Shown here one piece after another: positions 16,097 through 24,280 of a stretch of DNA of 64,000 nt. The notes under the pieces are model-generated. The model did no database searches and was not told the origin of the DNA. It saw nothing but the letters and a program-made list of their open reading frames with translations. The number at the start of each line of letters is the position of its first letter. Within the stretch, counting starts at the first letter, position 1. Both the position numbers and the translations under genes were made by a program. Source of the DNA: Gemmobacter megaterium (lineage in GTDB: Bacteria; Pseudomonadota; Alphaproteobacteria; Rhodobacterales; Rhodobacteraceae); NCBI RefSeq assembly GCF_900156815.1, contig NZ_FTOT01000004.1, positions 62,001-126,000 on the forward strand, read 5' to 3'.

Positions 16097-17251
16097 ATGT
16101 CCCGCCGCCCGACCGATACGCCCGCAAGAACCGGGGCCGCGCCCCGCCCGCCAAAGGCCAAGGCGTCGCCCCTGCCCCCAGCCGCCGAAACGGCAAAGCC
16201 CAGTGGCGACCGCATCGCCAAGGTTCTGTCACGGGCCGGCGTCGCCTCGCGCCGTGATGCCGAACGGATGATCGCCGAAGGCAGGGTCAGCGTGAATGGC
16301 AAGGTGCTTGACAGCCCTGCCCTCGATGTCACCCCGAAGGACCGGATCACGGTCGACGGCGCGCCGCTGGCCCCGCCCGAACCGCCCCGCGTCTGGCTAT
16401 ATCACAAGCCCGAGGGGCTTGTGACCACCGCACGCGACGAACAGGGCCGTGCCACCGTGTTCGACCACCTGCCCGAGGATCTGCCAAGGGTCATGACCGT
16501 CGGACGGCTGGATCTGAATTCCGAAGGGCTGCTGCTGCTGACCAATGACGGCGGGTTGAAACGGCGGCTGGAATTGCCCTCGACCGGCTGGCTGCGCAAA
16601 TACCGCGTGCGGGTCAACGGGCGCCCCGAGGACAGCCAGTTCGAACCGCTGCGCAAGGGGATTGTCGTGGACGGCGAAAACTTTCAGCCGATGACCGTCT
16701 CGCTGGACCGGCAGCAGGGCGCGAATGCCTGGCTGACCATCGGCATCCGCGAAGGCCGCAACCGCGAGATCCGCCGCGCGATGGAGGCGGTCGGCCTGGC
16801 CGTGAACCGGCTGATCCGCGTCAGCTATGGCCCCTTCCAGTTGGGCGAGTTGAAACCCGGCGAAGTGGCAGAGATCCGCCCGCGGATGCTAAAGGACCAA
16901 CTGGGCCTGGACGAAACCCCGATGCCGCGCCCTGAAGGCACGCCGCGTGGGGCGGTCAAGGCCGGTACGCGCGCAGGCCCCGCCGGCAAGTCCGCCAGCC
17001 GCACCGCGACAGGCACCGGGGCCGGGACCGGGGCACCCGGCAAGACGGGCACGACATCCGCCGCGGCCGAACGGCGGCAGCCCGGCGCCAAAGGCCCCGG
17101 CAAGCCCGGCGCCAAGGGCGCAACGGCTCAGGGCAGATCGCGGACGGGCGATGTGGCGTCCGGCCCCCGCACCGGCGGCGGCCCGAAACCCGGCGCGCGC
17201 GGCGGGCCGACCCAATCCCCCCGCCCCCCCAAGGGCGGACCCAGACGCTAG
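16097..17251 (+). CDS. RsuA/RluB-family pseudouridine synthase with long basic tail
   Basis: The 384-aa protein has a disordered Pro/Ala/Lys leader (1-35), an S4 RNA-binding domain (about 36-85, DRIAKVLSRAGVASRRDAERMI) and a catalytic domain with the active-site Asp in VGRLDLNSEGLLLLTND. EGRNREIRRAMEAVGL closes the fold near residue 230. From about residue 275 to the end the sequence is a low-complexity Gly/Pro/Ala/Lys/Arg tail of some 110 residues. The reaction is uridine to pseudouridine in rRNA; the 23S target of RluB is most likely, though RluE or RluF cannot be excluded. Confidence 0.88.
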   Translation: MSRRPTDTPARTGAAPRPPKAKASPLPPAAETAKPSGDRIAKVLSRAGVASRRDAERMIAEGRVSVNGKVLDSPALDVTPKDRITVDGAPLAPPEPPRVWLYHKPEGLVTTARDEQGRATVFDHLPEDLPRVMTVGRLDLNSEGLLLLTNDGGLKRRLELPSTGWLRKYRVRVNGRPEDSQFEPLRKGIVVDGENFQPMTVSLDRQQGANAWLTIGIREGRNREIRRAMEAVGLAVNRLIRVSYGPFQLGELKPGEVAEIRPRMLKDQLGLDETPMPRPEGTPRGAVKAGTRAGPAGKSASRTATGTGAGTGAPGKTGTTSAAAERRQPGAKGPGKPGAKGATAQGRSRTGDVASGPRTGGGPKPGARGGPTQSPRPPKGGPRR

Positions 17252-17362
17252 GCAACAGGCGGCAATCTGCTGCCATGGCTTGCAAATTCCCCCCGTGGCG
17301 GGATGGATCGGCAAGCGGCGATCCCATATAGTCCTGTAGAGCACAGGCGGCTGGAGGCGCAG

Positions 17363-17449
17363 ATGGGGCAAACGGGTATCAGACGCACGGCCTTTGTGCT
17401 GCTGGCTGCGCTGATGATCTATGCAGCCGTGACAGGAACCGGACCATGA
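17363..17449 (+). CDS. 28-aa single-span membrane micropeptide
   Basis: A 29-codon frame reads MGQTGIRRTAFVLLAALMIY and then AAVTGTGP. It has a basic N-terminus and one hydrophobic segment of about 15 residues, so N-in membrane insertion is likely. It is preceded by CTGGAGGCGCAG (GGAGG about 6 bases from the ATG) and its stop overlaps the XpaC start by ATGA. The ribosome-binding site, hydrophobic pattern and coupling argue that it is real. It could be a leader peptide driving translation of the operon or a small subunit of the module. No homologue is known to me. Confidence 0.65.
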   Translation: MGQTGIRRTAFVLLAALMIYAAVTGTGP

Positions 17450-18324
17450 GCCAGCGATATGGCGGCAAGTACAGTCCCGGCGCGCGGCCCGGCCCCAAGG
17501 GACAGGCGGCGCCGCTGCGGTCATCGCGGCCTGCCCGTGCGGGCGCACGGGTCAACCTGATGTTTCTGCTGCCTTTTGTGCTGCCCCTTACCGCCTTTCG
17601 GCAAGGGCCGGTCGGCCTGAGCGCCGATCTGGTGGCCTTTGGTCTGCTGCTGCTTTCCGCTTGGCTGACGCGCGAGGGCGAAAAAGCGCACGAGGCATGG
17701 GAGGCGCGCAGCATCGCCCGCCGGCCTGCGATCCCGCGCAAGATCTTCGGTTCGGTTCTGGCCGGGCTTGGCATCGGGCTGGCCGCCTGGGCGCCCGGCA
17801 CGGGTGTGGTTGCCCCGATCCTGTTGGGCGCCCTGGGCGCCGGGCTGCATCTGATCGCCTTTGGCCCCGACCCCTTGTCCGACAAGGGGATGGAGGGTGT
17901 CGACAGCTTTCAGACGGAACGGGTGGCCACCGCCGTGGCCGAAGCCGAAAAGCACCTGACCGCCATGCGCGAGGCTGCCCGCCCGATTGCCGACCGCGAA
18001 ATCATGGACAGGCTCGACCAGTTCGCCACCACCGCCCGCGCGATGTTCCGCACGGTGGAGAACGACCCCCGCGACCTGACCGCCTCGCGCAGGTATCTGT
18101 CGGTCTACCTCGACGGCGCCCGCGCCGCGACGGCACAGTTCGCCCATGTCTACGGCACGACCCGCGATGCGCGTGCACGTGCCGATTATCTGTCATTGCT
18201 CGACGAGTTGGACACGCGGTTCTCGCAGAAGTCCGAGACGCTTTTGTCGAATGATCGCAGCAGGATGGACGTTGAAATTGAAGTGCTGCGCGAACGCCTT
18301 GCCCAAGAGGCGCCGCGCGGCTGA
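17446..18324 (+). CDS. XpaC-like (5-bromo-4-chloroindolyl phosphate hydrolysis family) membrane protein
   Basis: The 292-aa protein has a basic, Gly/Pro-rich N-terminus (1-35), two hydrophobic regions (about 38-65 and 100-135), and a long soluble helical C-terminal part (VDSFQTERVATAVAEAEKHL; MDRLDQFATTARAMFRTVEN; YLSVYLDGARAATAQFAHVY). This matches the XpaC family, whose members lie beside telA in many bacteria. The family name comes from an indicator-dye phenotype, and no enzymatic activity is established. It is coupled to the micropeptide by ATGA and followed 43 bp later by telA. Confidence 0.75.
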   Translation: MSQRYGGKYSPGARPGPKGQAAPLRSSRPARAGARVNLMFLLPFVLPLTAFRQGPVGLSADLVAFGLLLLSAWLTREGEKAHEAWEARSIARRPAIPRKIFGSVLAGLGIGLAAWAPGTGVVAPILLGALGAGLHLIAFGPDPLSDKGMEGVDSFQTERVATAVAEAEKHLTAMREAARPIADREIMDRLDQFATTARAMFRTVENDPRDLTASRRYLSVYLDGARAATAQFAHVYGTTRDARARADYLSLLDELDTRFSQKSETLLSNDRSRMDVEIEVLRERLAQEAPRG

Positions 18325-18367
18325 TCCCCATGGCGCACCGGCGCCCAGTATCCAGTAAGAGGCCCAC

Positions 18368-19528
18368 ATGACCGAAACGACCCGCAGCGCGGCCACTGCC
18401 ATCCTTGCCGAAGTCGAGAACGTGACAGCCGTGGTCCTGCCCGAACCGGGCGGCGAGGTGGTGCCGCTTGCCGACGCCCCCGCCCCTGTGGCCGAGAGCA
18501 TCCGCAGCCGCATGGCCGAAGTCGACCTGAGCGACGCGCAATCCATCATCGGATTCGGATCGCGCGCCCAGGCCGAACTTCAGGTCATCAGCCAGGACAT
18601 GCTGACCGACGTCAAGAACAAGGATGTTGGCCCGGCTGGCGACGCCTTGGCGCAGATCGTCACGACGATCCGGGGCTTTTCGGTCAGCGAGCTGGACGTG
18701 CGCCGCAAGGCAAGCTGGTGGGAGCGCCTGATGGGCCGCGCCGCACCCTTTGCCAAATTCGTCGCGCGGTTCGAAACCGTCCAGGCCCAGATCGACAAGA
18801 TCACCGAGACCTTGCTGGGACACGAGCACAAACTGCTCAAGGACATCAAGGCGCTCGACAAACTGTATGAAAAGACGCTGGAATTCTACCAGGAGCTGGC
18901 CCTGTACATCGCCGCTGGCGAAGCCAAGCTGGCCGAGGTGGACGCGACCGTGATCCCCGCCGCCGTGGCCGAGATGGAGGCGGCGACCGAAGATCAGAAG
19001 ATGCTCAAGGCACAGGCCCTGCGCGACCTGCGCGCAGCCCGCGATGATCTGGAACGCCGGGTGCATGACCTGAAGCTGACGCGCCAGGTGACCATGCAGT
19101 CGCTGCCCTCGATCCGGCTGGTGCAAGAGAATGACAAGAGCCTTGTCACCAAGATCAACTCGACGCTGGTGAACACCGTACCGCTGTGGGAAACCCAACT
19201 GGCACAGGCCGTGACCATCCAGCGCTCGCGCGAGGCGGCGGAATCGATCCGCGCGGCGAATGACCTGACCAACGATCTTTTGACCGCCAATGCCGAGAAC
19301 CTCCAGCAGGCCAACCGCGTTGTCCGTCAGGAGATGGAGCGCGGCGTGTTCGATATCGAGGCAGTGAAGAAGGCCAACGCCACGCTGATCGCCACGATCC
19401 AGGAAAGCCTCGTCATCGCCGACGAGGGCAAGAAACGCCGCGCGGCGGCCGAGGAGGAACTGGTGAAAATGGAAGCGGAATTGCGCGATACCCTGGCGTC
19501 GGCCAGCGGCCGGGCTGCAAAGGGCTGA
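18368..19528 (+). CDS. TelA-family toxic-anion resistance protein
   Basis: The 386-aa protein is almost entirely helical and charged, with no membrane segment or signal. Recognisable TelA features are SIIGFGSRAQAELQVISQDML near residue 60, ASWWERLMGRAAPFAKFVARFETVQAQIDKI, and a C-terminal coiled region (RVVRQEMERGVFDIEAVKKANATLI). The family was named for tellurite resistance on plasmids, and chromosomal members have been tied to resistance against envelope-active agents. It sits in the centre of the XpaC-TelA-DUF2927-SPFH-zinc-ribbon run, so I infer a membrane-stress role with XpaC as the membrane partner. Confidence 0.88.
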   Translation: MTETTRSAATAILAEVENVTAVVLPEPGGEVVPLADAPAPVAESIRSRMAEVDLSDAQSIIGFGSRAQAELQVISQDMLTDVKNKDVGPAGDALAQIVTTIRGFSVSELDVRRKASWWERLMGRAAPFAKFVARFETVQAQIDKITETLLGHEHKLLKDIKALDKLYEKTLEFYQELALYIAAGEAKLAEVDATVIPAAVAEMEAATEDQKMLKAQALRDLRAARDDLERRVHDLKLTRQVTMQSLPSIRLVQENDKSLVTKINSTLVNTVPLWETQLAQAVTIQRSREAAESIRAANDLTNDLLTANAENLQQANRVVRQEMERGVFDIEAVKKANATLIATIQESLVIADEGKKRRAAAEEELVKMEAELRDTLASASGRAAKG

Positions 19529-19529
19529 C

Positions 19530-20492
19530 ATGCGCCAGCACGTCGGGCGGATTGTTCGGGGGGCAACGGGCGCGCTGGCAGTGGCGGCCCTGTCTGCCTG
19601 CGCGTTGATCGGCACGGGGGGGCCAAGCCTGCGCCCCTCGCCCCGCAGCCTGCCGCCACAGACGCAACCGCCGACGGCCGAACCTTCGGCCGCCAGCCGG
19701 GCCGTCGCGGCGCATTTCGCCAAGGTCGAGGCCGATCTGCTGGCGCGCGGCCTGTTGCGCACCGATGGGGGCGGCGCTGACACCCCCTGGGGCCCGCGCC
19801 AGATCGCCGACAATTTCGTTCGCATCGCCCTGTATGATGAATATGTCAGCGAACGCGGCCGACTGATCGCGCGCGAGGTTCCTTCGCGCCTGCGCCGGTG
19901 GGAAAAACCGATACGGATCGGCCTGCGGTTCGGTGAGTCTGTCCCCGAGCAGACACGGGCCAAGGACCGGGCCACGGTGGCGACCTATGCCGCGCGGCTG
20001 GCCCGGCATTCCGGCCTGTCGATCAGCGTGACCGATCATGCGCCGAATTACTGGATCTACGTGGTTTCCGAAGACGAACGCCCGACCAAGGGCGCGGAAT
20101 GGGCGGCACTGTTCCCCGGCCTCGATCCGCGCGAACTGGAATCGGCGACGGGCATGGGGCTTTCAACTTTTTGCATGGTTCTGGCCATCTCCGATGGGGA
20201 CAGCCCGATCTATTCCGGCGCGCTGGCGGTAATCCGGTCGGAGCTGCCCGATGTGCTGCGCCTGTCGTGCTTTCACGAGGAAATGGCACAGGGTCTGGGG
20301 TTGGCCAATGACTACCCGCGCGCGCGCCCGTCGATCTTCAACGATGACGAGGAATTTGCCACGCTGACCGGCATGGACGAGACATTGTTGCGCGTGCTGT
20401 ATGACCGGCGGCTCAAGCCCGGTATGCGCGAGGCCGAGGTGCGCCCCTTGCTGGGGCCGATCATCGCCCAGGCCATTGGGGGTGGCAGCTAG
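19530..20492 (+). CDS. DUF2927 lipoprotein
   Basis: The 320-aa protein starts 1 bp after the telA stop with MRQHVGRIVRGATGALAVAA and the lipobox ALSAC, so Cys at about residue 25 is lipidated. A Pro-rich linker follows. The globular part contains NFVRIALYDEYV, RRWEKPIRIGLRFGESVP, DHAPNYWIYVVSEDERP and a C-terminal SCFHEEMAQGLGLANDYPRARPSIFNDDEEFATLTGMDE. That Zn-peptidase-like H-E-x-x-Q-x-L-G-L-x-N-D pattern is typical of DUF2927. The family may be degenerate metalloproteases. It is placed in a tight operon with telA. Confidence 0.8.
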   Translation: MRQHVGRIVRGATGALAVAALSACALIGTGGPSLRPSPRSLPPQTQPPTAEPSAASRAVAAHFAKVEADLLARGLLRTDGGGADTPWGPRQIADNFVRIALYDEYVSERGRLIAREVPSRLRRWEKPIRIGLRFGESVPEQTRAKDRATVATYAARLARHSGLSISVTDHAPNYWIYVVSEDERPTKGAEWAALFPGLDPRELESATGMGLSTFCMVLAISDGDSPIYSGALAVIRSELPDVLRLSCFHEEMAQGLGLANDYPRARPSIFNDDEEFATLTGMDETLLRVLYDRRLKPGMREAEVRPLLGPIIAQAIGGGS

Positions 20493-20573
20493 GACCGGCG
20501 ACGCGGGCAACGGGTTTGCCCATACGCAACGCCAGGCAGGACAAGGCCGGTGATCCGGCAAGGAGAATTGACG

Positions 20574-21665
20574 ATGGTATTCGGGTTTCTGAAAGGTCAG
20601 TTCATCGACGTGATCCACTGGGTGGATGACACGCGCGACACCATGGTCTGGCGGTTCGACCGTCAGGGCCATGCCATCATGTATGGCGCCAAGCTGACCG
20701 TGCGCGAAGGACAGGCCGCGGTCTTTATCCACGAAGGGCAACTGGCCGATGTGTTCGGGCCGGGGCTTTACATGCTGGAAACCAACAACATGCCGGTGCT
20801 GACCGCCTTGCAGCATTGGGACCACGGGTTTTCGTCGCCCTTCAAATCCGAGGTCTATTTCGTCAACACCACCCGGTTCACCGGCCAGAAATGGGGCACG
20901 CGCAACCCGGTGATGTTGCGCGACCCGGAATTCGGGCCGCTGCGGCTGCGGGCGTTTGGTGCCTATTCCATGCGCGTGACCGATCCGGGCCGCTTCATGA
21001 CCGAGATCGTCGGGACGGATGGCGAATTCACCACCGAGGAAATCACCGTCCATATCCGCGATGTGATCGTGCAGGAGTTTTCGCGCGTGGTGGCCAATTC
21101 GGGCATTGCCGCGCTGGACATGGCCGCGAACCTCAACCAGCTCGGCGCGCTGGTTCAAGAGGCGATGGGCCCGGCCGTGGCGCAATACGGGCTGGAACTG
21201 CCCGATTTCGTCATCGAGAATATCTCGCTTCCCGAAGCGGTGGAAAAGGTGCTGGATCAGCGCACCTCGATGGGGATCGTCGGCGACCTGAACAAATACG
21301 GCCAGTTTGCGGCGGCCGAAGCCATGGGCAAGGCCGCAGAGGCGCCCGGTTCGGCCATGGGCGCCGGGATGGGGGCGGCAATGGGGGCCGCCATGGGAAT
21401 GGCTGGGCCTTGGGGGGGACGCACCGCAGCCCCGGCGCCCCCGCCGGTGCCGAACGATCCGGCGGTGGAATGGCATCTGGCCGAAAGCGGGCAATCGCAA
21501 GGGCCATTTGGCGCCGACGCGCTGCCCGGTCTGGTGGCCCAGGGGCGCCTGACCCGCGCAACCTTGGTCTGGTCGGCCGGAATGGCAGGCTGGAAAGCTG
21601 CCGGAGAGGTGCCGGCCCTTGCCGCGCTGATGGCTCGCGTGCCGCCGCCGCCGCCACCTGCCTGA
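20574..21665 (+). CDS. SPFH-domain protein with C-terminal GYF_2 domain (YdjI-like)
   Basis: From ATG 20574 (AAGGAGAATTGACG upstream) the 363-aa protein has an SPFH/band-7-like domain (about 20-235: AKLTVREGQAAVFIHEGQLADVFGPGLYML, FTTEEITVHIRDVIVQEF), as in B. subtilis YdjI or 'virion core' proteins. A Gly/Ala/Met-rich hinge (about 255-290) follows, then a GYF_2 module (EWHLAESGQSQGPFGADAL; LVWSAGMAGWKAAGE). SPFH proteins scaffold membrane microdomains and GYF_2 modules bind proline-rich or membrane partners. The neighbouring zinc-ribbon gene recalls the B. subtilis ydjGHI grouping. Confidence 0.8.
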   Translation: MVFGFLKGQFIDVIHWVDDTRDTMVWRFDRQGHAIMYGAKLTVREGQAAVFIHEGQLADVFGPGLYMLETNNMPVLTALQHWDHGFSSPFKSEVYFVNTTRFTGQKWGTRNPVMLRDPEFGPLRLRAFGAYSMRVTDPGRFMTEIVGTDGEFTTEEITVHIRDVIVQEFSRVVANSGIAALDMAANLNQLGALVQEAMGPAVAQYGLELPDFVIENISLPEAVEKVLDQRTSMGIVGDLNKYGQFAAAEAMGKAAEAPGSAMGAGMGAAMGAAMGMAGPWGGRTAAPAPPPVPNDPAVEWHLAESGQSQGPFGADALPGLVAQGRLTRATLVWSAGMAGWKAAGEVPALAALMARVPPPPPPA

Positions 21666-21688
21666 CACCAGACCGGAGCCTGCCCCCG

Positions 21689-22795
21689 ATGCCCCCCGCC
21701 GCAACCAGTTGGCCCTGCGAAAGCTGTGGCGCTGCCCTGACCTTCGACCCGAAGTCGGGGCAACTTGCCTGTGGCCATTGCGGGCATGTGCAGCCCATGC
21801 CCGACCTGCCGGTGCGCGACCGCCACCGGGCGCTGGCCGAACACGATCTGGACACAGCCCTGCGGGGCGCCCTGCCCCCGTCGGCGATGGAGGAGGTGCG
21901 CGTTTCGCGCTGCCCCGGCTGCGGGGCAGAACTGGAACTGGGCGAGCAGGTCGAGGCGACGACCTGCGCCTTTTGCGCCACGCCTGTGGTCCCGCAGCAG
22001 GTGCCACACCGGGCGATCCGGCCGCAGGCGCTGTTGCCATTCGCGGTGCCAGAACGCGATGCCCGTGCTGCAATGGTCAACTGGCTGGGGCGGCTGTGGT
22101 TCGCGCCAAACGGTTTGCAGGACTATGCCCGCAAGGGTCGCCTGCTGACCGGGATCTATGTGCCGTTCTGGACCTTCGACGCCGCCACGCGCAGCCGATA
22201 TGCCGGGCAGCGGGGCGATGCCTATTATGAAACCCAATGGGTGACGGTGAACGTCAACGGCAAGTCGGAACGGCGCGAACAACGGGTGCGCAAGATCCGC
22301 TGGACCGCCGTGCGCGGGTGGGTGTCACGCCGGTTCGACGATGTGCTGGTGATCGGCTCCGACAGCCTGCCGCGCGGATATACCGAGGCGCTGGCCCCTT
22401 GGGATCTGTCCGCCCTTCAGCCCCATGCGGCAGAGTATCTGTCGGGATTTCAGGCCGAAGCCTATTCGGTGCCGCTGGATCAGGGACACGGACGGGCGCG
22501 CGAGATCATGGCCGAGGTGATCACCGGCGATGCGCGCCGCGCCATCGGTGGCGACGAGCAACGGATCGAGCGGATTGATACCGACTGGTCCGAGGAGACC
22601 TTCAAGCACGTGCTGCTGCCGGTGTGGACGGCGGCCTACAGATATGGTGGCAAAAGCTATCGCTTTGTCGTCAATGGCCAGACCGGCAAGGTCAAGGGCG
22701 AGCGTCCCTGGTCGGTCTGGAAGATTGCCGTGGCCGTGGTTCTGGGGCTGGCCGTGGCGGGCGTTCTGGCCTGGGCCGGGCAGCATCTGCAATAG
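21689..22795 (+). CDS. Double zinc-ribbon protein with C-terminal membrane anchor (YdjG-like)
   Basis: The 368-aa protein has two N-terminal zinc ribbons: CESCGA...CGHCGH (residues 9-30) and CPGCGA...CAFCAT (about 76-99). A middle beta-rich domain follows, with YVPFWTFDAATRSRYAGQRG, WVSRRFDDVLVIGSDSLPRG and LLPVWTAAYRYGGKSYRFVVNGQTGKV. It ends in one transmembrane helix (IAVAVVLGLAVAGVLAWAG). The topology is a cytosolic zinc-ribbon head held at the membrane by a tail anchor. Such proteins are sometimes misnamed primosomal protein N'-like. It lies 23 bp after the SPFH gene in the same operon. Confidence 0.75.
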   Translation: MPPAATSWPCESCGAALTFDPKSGQLACGHCGHVQPMPDLPVRDRHRALAEHDLDTALRGALPPSAMEEVRVSRCPGCGAELELGEQVEATTCAFCATPVVPQQVPHRAIRPQALLPFAVPERDARAAMVNWLGRLWFAPNGLQDYARKGRLLTGIYVPFWTFDAATRSRYAGQRGDAYYETQWVTVNVNGKSERREQRVRKIRWTAVRGWVSRRFDDVLVIGSDSLPRGYTEALAPWDLSALQPHAAEYLSGFQAEAYSVPLDQGHGRAREIMAEVITGDARRAIGGDEQRIERIDTDWSEETFKHVLLPVWTAAYRYGGKSYRFVVNGQTGKVKGERPWSVWKIAVAVVLGLAVAGVLAWAGQHLQ

Positions 22796-22810
22796 AGACG
22801 GCGCCGCAGA

Positions 22811-23125
22811 TCAGGGCCGGCTCAGTGTGATCGTCTGGCGCAAGACACCCGTGCTGCGGTCATAGATCAGGATGCGGTCATCCGTCGTGGTGATTCCGAT
22901 CCAGTCAGCCCCTTGCGCGACGGACAGCGCCGTCGCACCGTCGGGCAATTCCAGCATCTCGGGCACGGGCGGGGTGGGCCGTGCCGGGAAACGGGTGACA
23001 ACCACGACAACCACCGCTATGACGCCCACGATCATGCTGGCGGTCAGGCCGATCACCAGCCATTGCAGCAAACGCACCGAGGCAGGCAGCGCAGTGCCCG
23101 TGCCGTCATCCGGGGTAAGAGCCAT
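22811..23125 (-). CDS. Small conserved membrane protein (DUF6476-like)
   Basis: The 104-aa protein has one transmembrane helix (about residues 20-45, WLVIGLTASMIVGVIAVVVV) and a C-terminal domain of about 55 residues with the repeating beta pattern of a single propeller-like blade (WIGITTTDDRILIYDRSTGV). Its ATG at 23125 shares two bases with the ATG of the divergent RluD-type gene. GGAAGGAT upstream is a good ribosome-binding site but lies within the other gene. Function unknown; the DUF label is from memory. Confidence 0.7.
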   Translation of the reverse strand: MALTPDDGTGTALPASVRLLQWLVIGLTASMIVGVIAVVVVVVTRFPARPTPPVPEMLELPDGATALSVAQGADWIGITTTDDRILIYDRSTGVLRQTITLSRP

Positions 23126-24164
23126 GGTGTCCGATCCTTCCAGCACGGTTCTGCGGGTCGTCCTTGCCGACGATCCGCCTGGCCGCCTTGATAAGGCCCT
23201 TGCCCGCGATGTGCCAGAGGAGGCGGCACTGTCACGCTCGCGCCTGGCCAGACTGATCGCGGATGGCGCCGTCACGCGGAACGGGGCGGTGCTGGGCGCC
23301 CGCGACAAGGTCGCCGAAGGCGAGATCATCGAGATCGTTCTGGGCGAGCCCGAAACCGTCGAGACGCTGGCCGAGGATATTCCGCTGGCGGTTGTCTGGG
23401 AAGACGCCGATCTGATCGTCATAGACAAGCCTGCGGGCATGGTGGTGCATCCGGCAGTCGGCAACCCGCGCGGCACGCTTGTGAACGCGCTGCTACACCA
23501 TTGCGGGGATACGCTGTCGGGCATCGGTGGCGAACGCCGCCCCGGCATTGTCCACCGGATCGACAAGGAAACCTCTGGCCTGCTGGTCGCGGCGAAATCG
23601 GACCGCGCGCATCACGGCCTTGCCGCACAGTTCGAACGGCATGATGTGCATCGCCACTATCTCGCGCTGGTCCATGGGGTACCGTCGGTCGGTGATCCGC
23701 GCCTGCGCGGGCTGGCTGGGGTAACGGTGGAATCGGGCGGGGTGATCCGCATCGCAACGCAACTGGACCGCCACCGCGCCGACCGCCAGCGCCAGGCCGT
23801 GGTCAGCCATGGTGGCCGCCATGCCGTGACGCGCGCGCGGGTGGTCGACACCTTTGGCACCCCCCCCGCGATTGCCCTGGTGGATTGCTGGCTGGAAACC
23901 GGACGCACCCATCAGATCCGCGTCCATCTGGCCTATGGCGGACATGGGCTGGTCGGCGATCCGACCTATGGCGGCCGGCGCAAGGCCCCGGCCCGCGCGC
24001 TGGGACAGGCGGCAGAGTCCGTCGATGCCTTTCCGCGCCAGGCGCTCCATGCCGCCACGCTGGGGTTTTCGCATCCGGTGACGGGTGAGGCATTGCATTT
24101 CGAAAGCCCCCTGCCCGCCGACATGACCACCCTGATCGAGACCCTGCGCGCCCCGCGCACATGA
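23124..24164 (+). CDS. RluD-type 23S rRNA pseudouridine synthase (RluA family)
   Basis: The 346-aa enzyme has an S4-like N-terminal RNA-binding region (LDKALARDVPEEAALSRSRLARLIADG, about 20-80) and a RluA-family catalytic domain with HRIDKETSGLLVAAK carrying the catalytic Asp. VIDKPAGMVVHPAVGNPRGTL and the late GRTHQIRVHLAYGGHGLVGD are classical. RluD (23S U1911/1915/1917) is the likeliest counterpart by length and S4 domain. MVSDPSS is chosen as start; a GTG follows at once. The start codons of this and the divergent gene overlap, so its promoter must lie within the neighbour. Confidence 0.9.
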   Translation: MVSDPSSTVLRVVLADDPPGRLDKALARDVPEEAALSRSRLARLIADGAVTRNGAVLGARDKVAEGEIIEIVLGEPETVETLAEDIPLAVVWEDADLIVIDKPAGMVVHPAVGNPRGTLVNALLHHCGDTLSGIGGERRPGIVHRIDKETSGLLVAAKSDRAHHGLAAQFERHDVHRHYLALVHGVPSVGDPRLRGLAGVTVESGGVIRIATQLDRHRADRQRQAVVSHGGRHAVTRARVVDTFGTPPAIALVDCWLETGRTHQIRVHLAYGGHGLVGDPTYGGRRKAPARALGQAAESVDAFPRQALHAATLGFSHPVTGEALHFESPLPADMTTLIETLRAPRT

Positions 24165-24186
24165 TCCTGCGGGTGTTTTCACCCTC

Positions 24187-24219
24187 GCGCGTGGTCACGC
24201 GCCCTGACATCCGCGTGAC
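24187..24219. other. Two mutually exclusive hairpins after the RluD-type gene
   Basis: GCGCGTG (24187-24193) can pair with CACGCGC (24196-24202). Alternatively, GTCACGCG (24194-24201) can pair with CGCGTGAC (24212-24219). The two use the same central bases. They lie between the RluD-type stop and the rpoH promoter and may end the upstream transcript. Confidence 0.4.
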
Positions 24220-24226
24220 CCGACTG

Positions 24227-24238
24227 AAATCCGCAGGA
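24227..24238 (+). repeat. 12-bp direct repeat upstream of the rpoH promoter, copy 1
   Basis: AAATCCGCAGGA, repeated exactly at 24281-24292. The pair brackets the TATAAT at 24268-24273. Confidence 0.6.
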
Positions 24239-24267
24239 ACAGATGAACGGAATGCGGCATTGATCCG

Positions 24268-24273
24268 TATAAT
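24268..24273 (+). promoter_or_regulatory. Candidate rpoH -10 element
   Basis: A perfect TATAAT, rare in this GC-rich sequence, 124 bp upstream of the rpoH start. No clear -35 at 16-18 bp spacing (TGAACG at 18 bp is the nearest), which suggests activator help or another sigma factor. Confidence 0.5.
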
Positions 24274-24280
24274 AGTCAGC

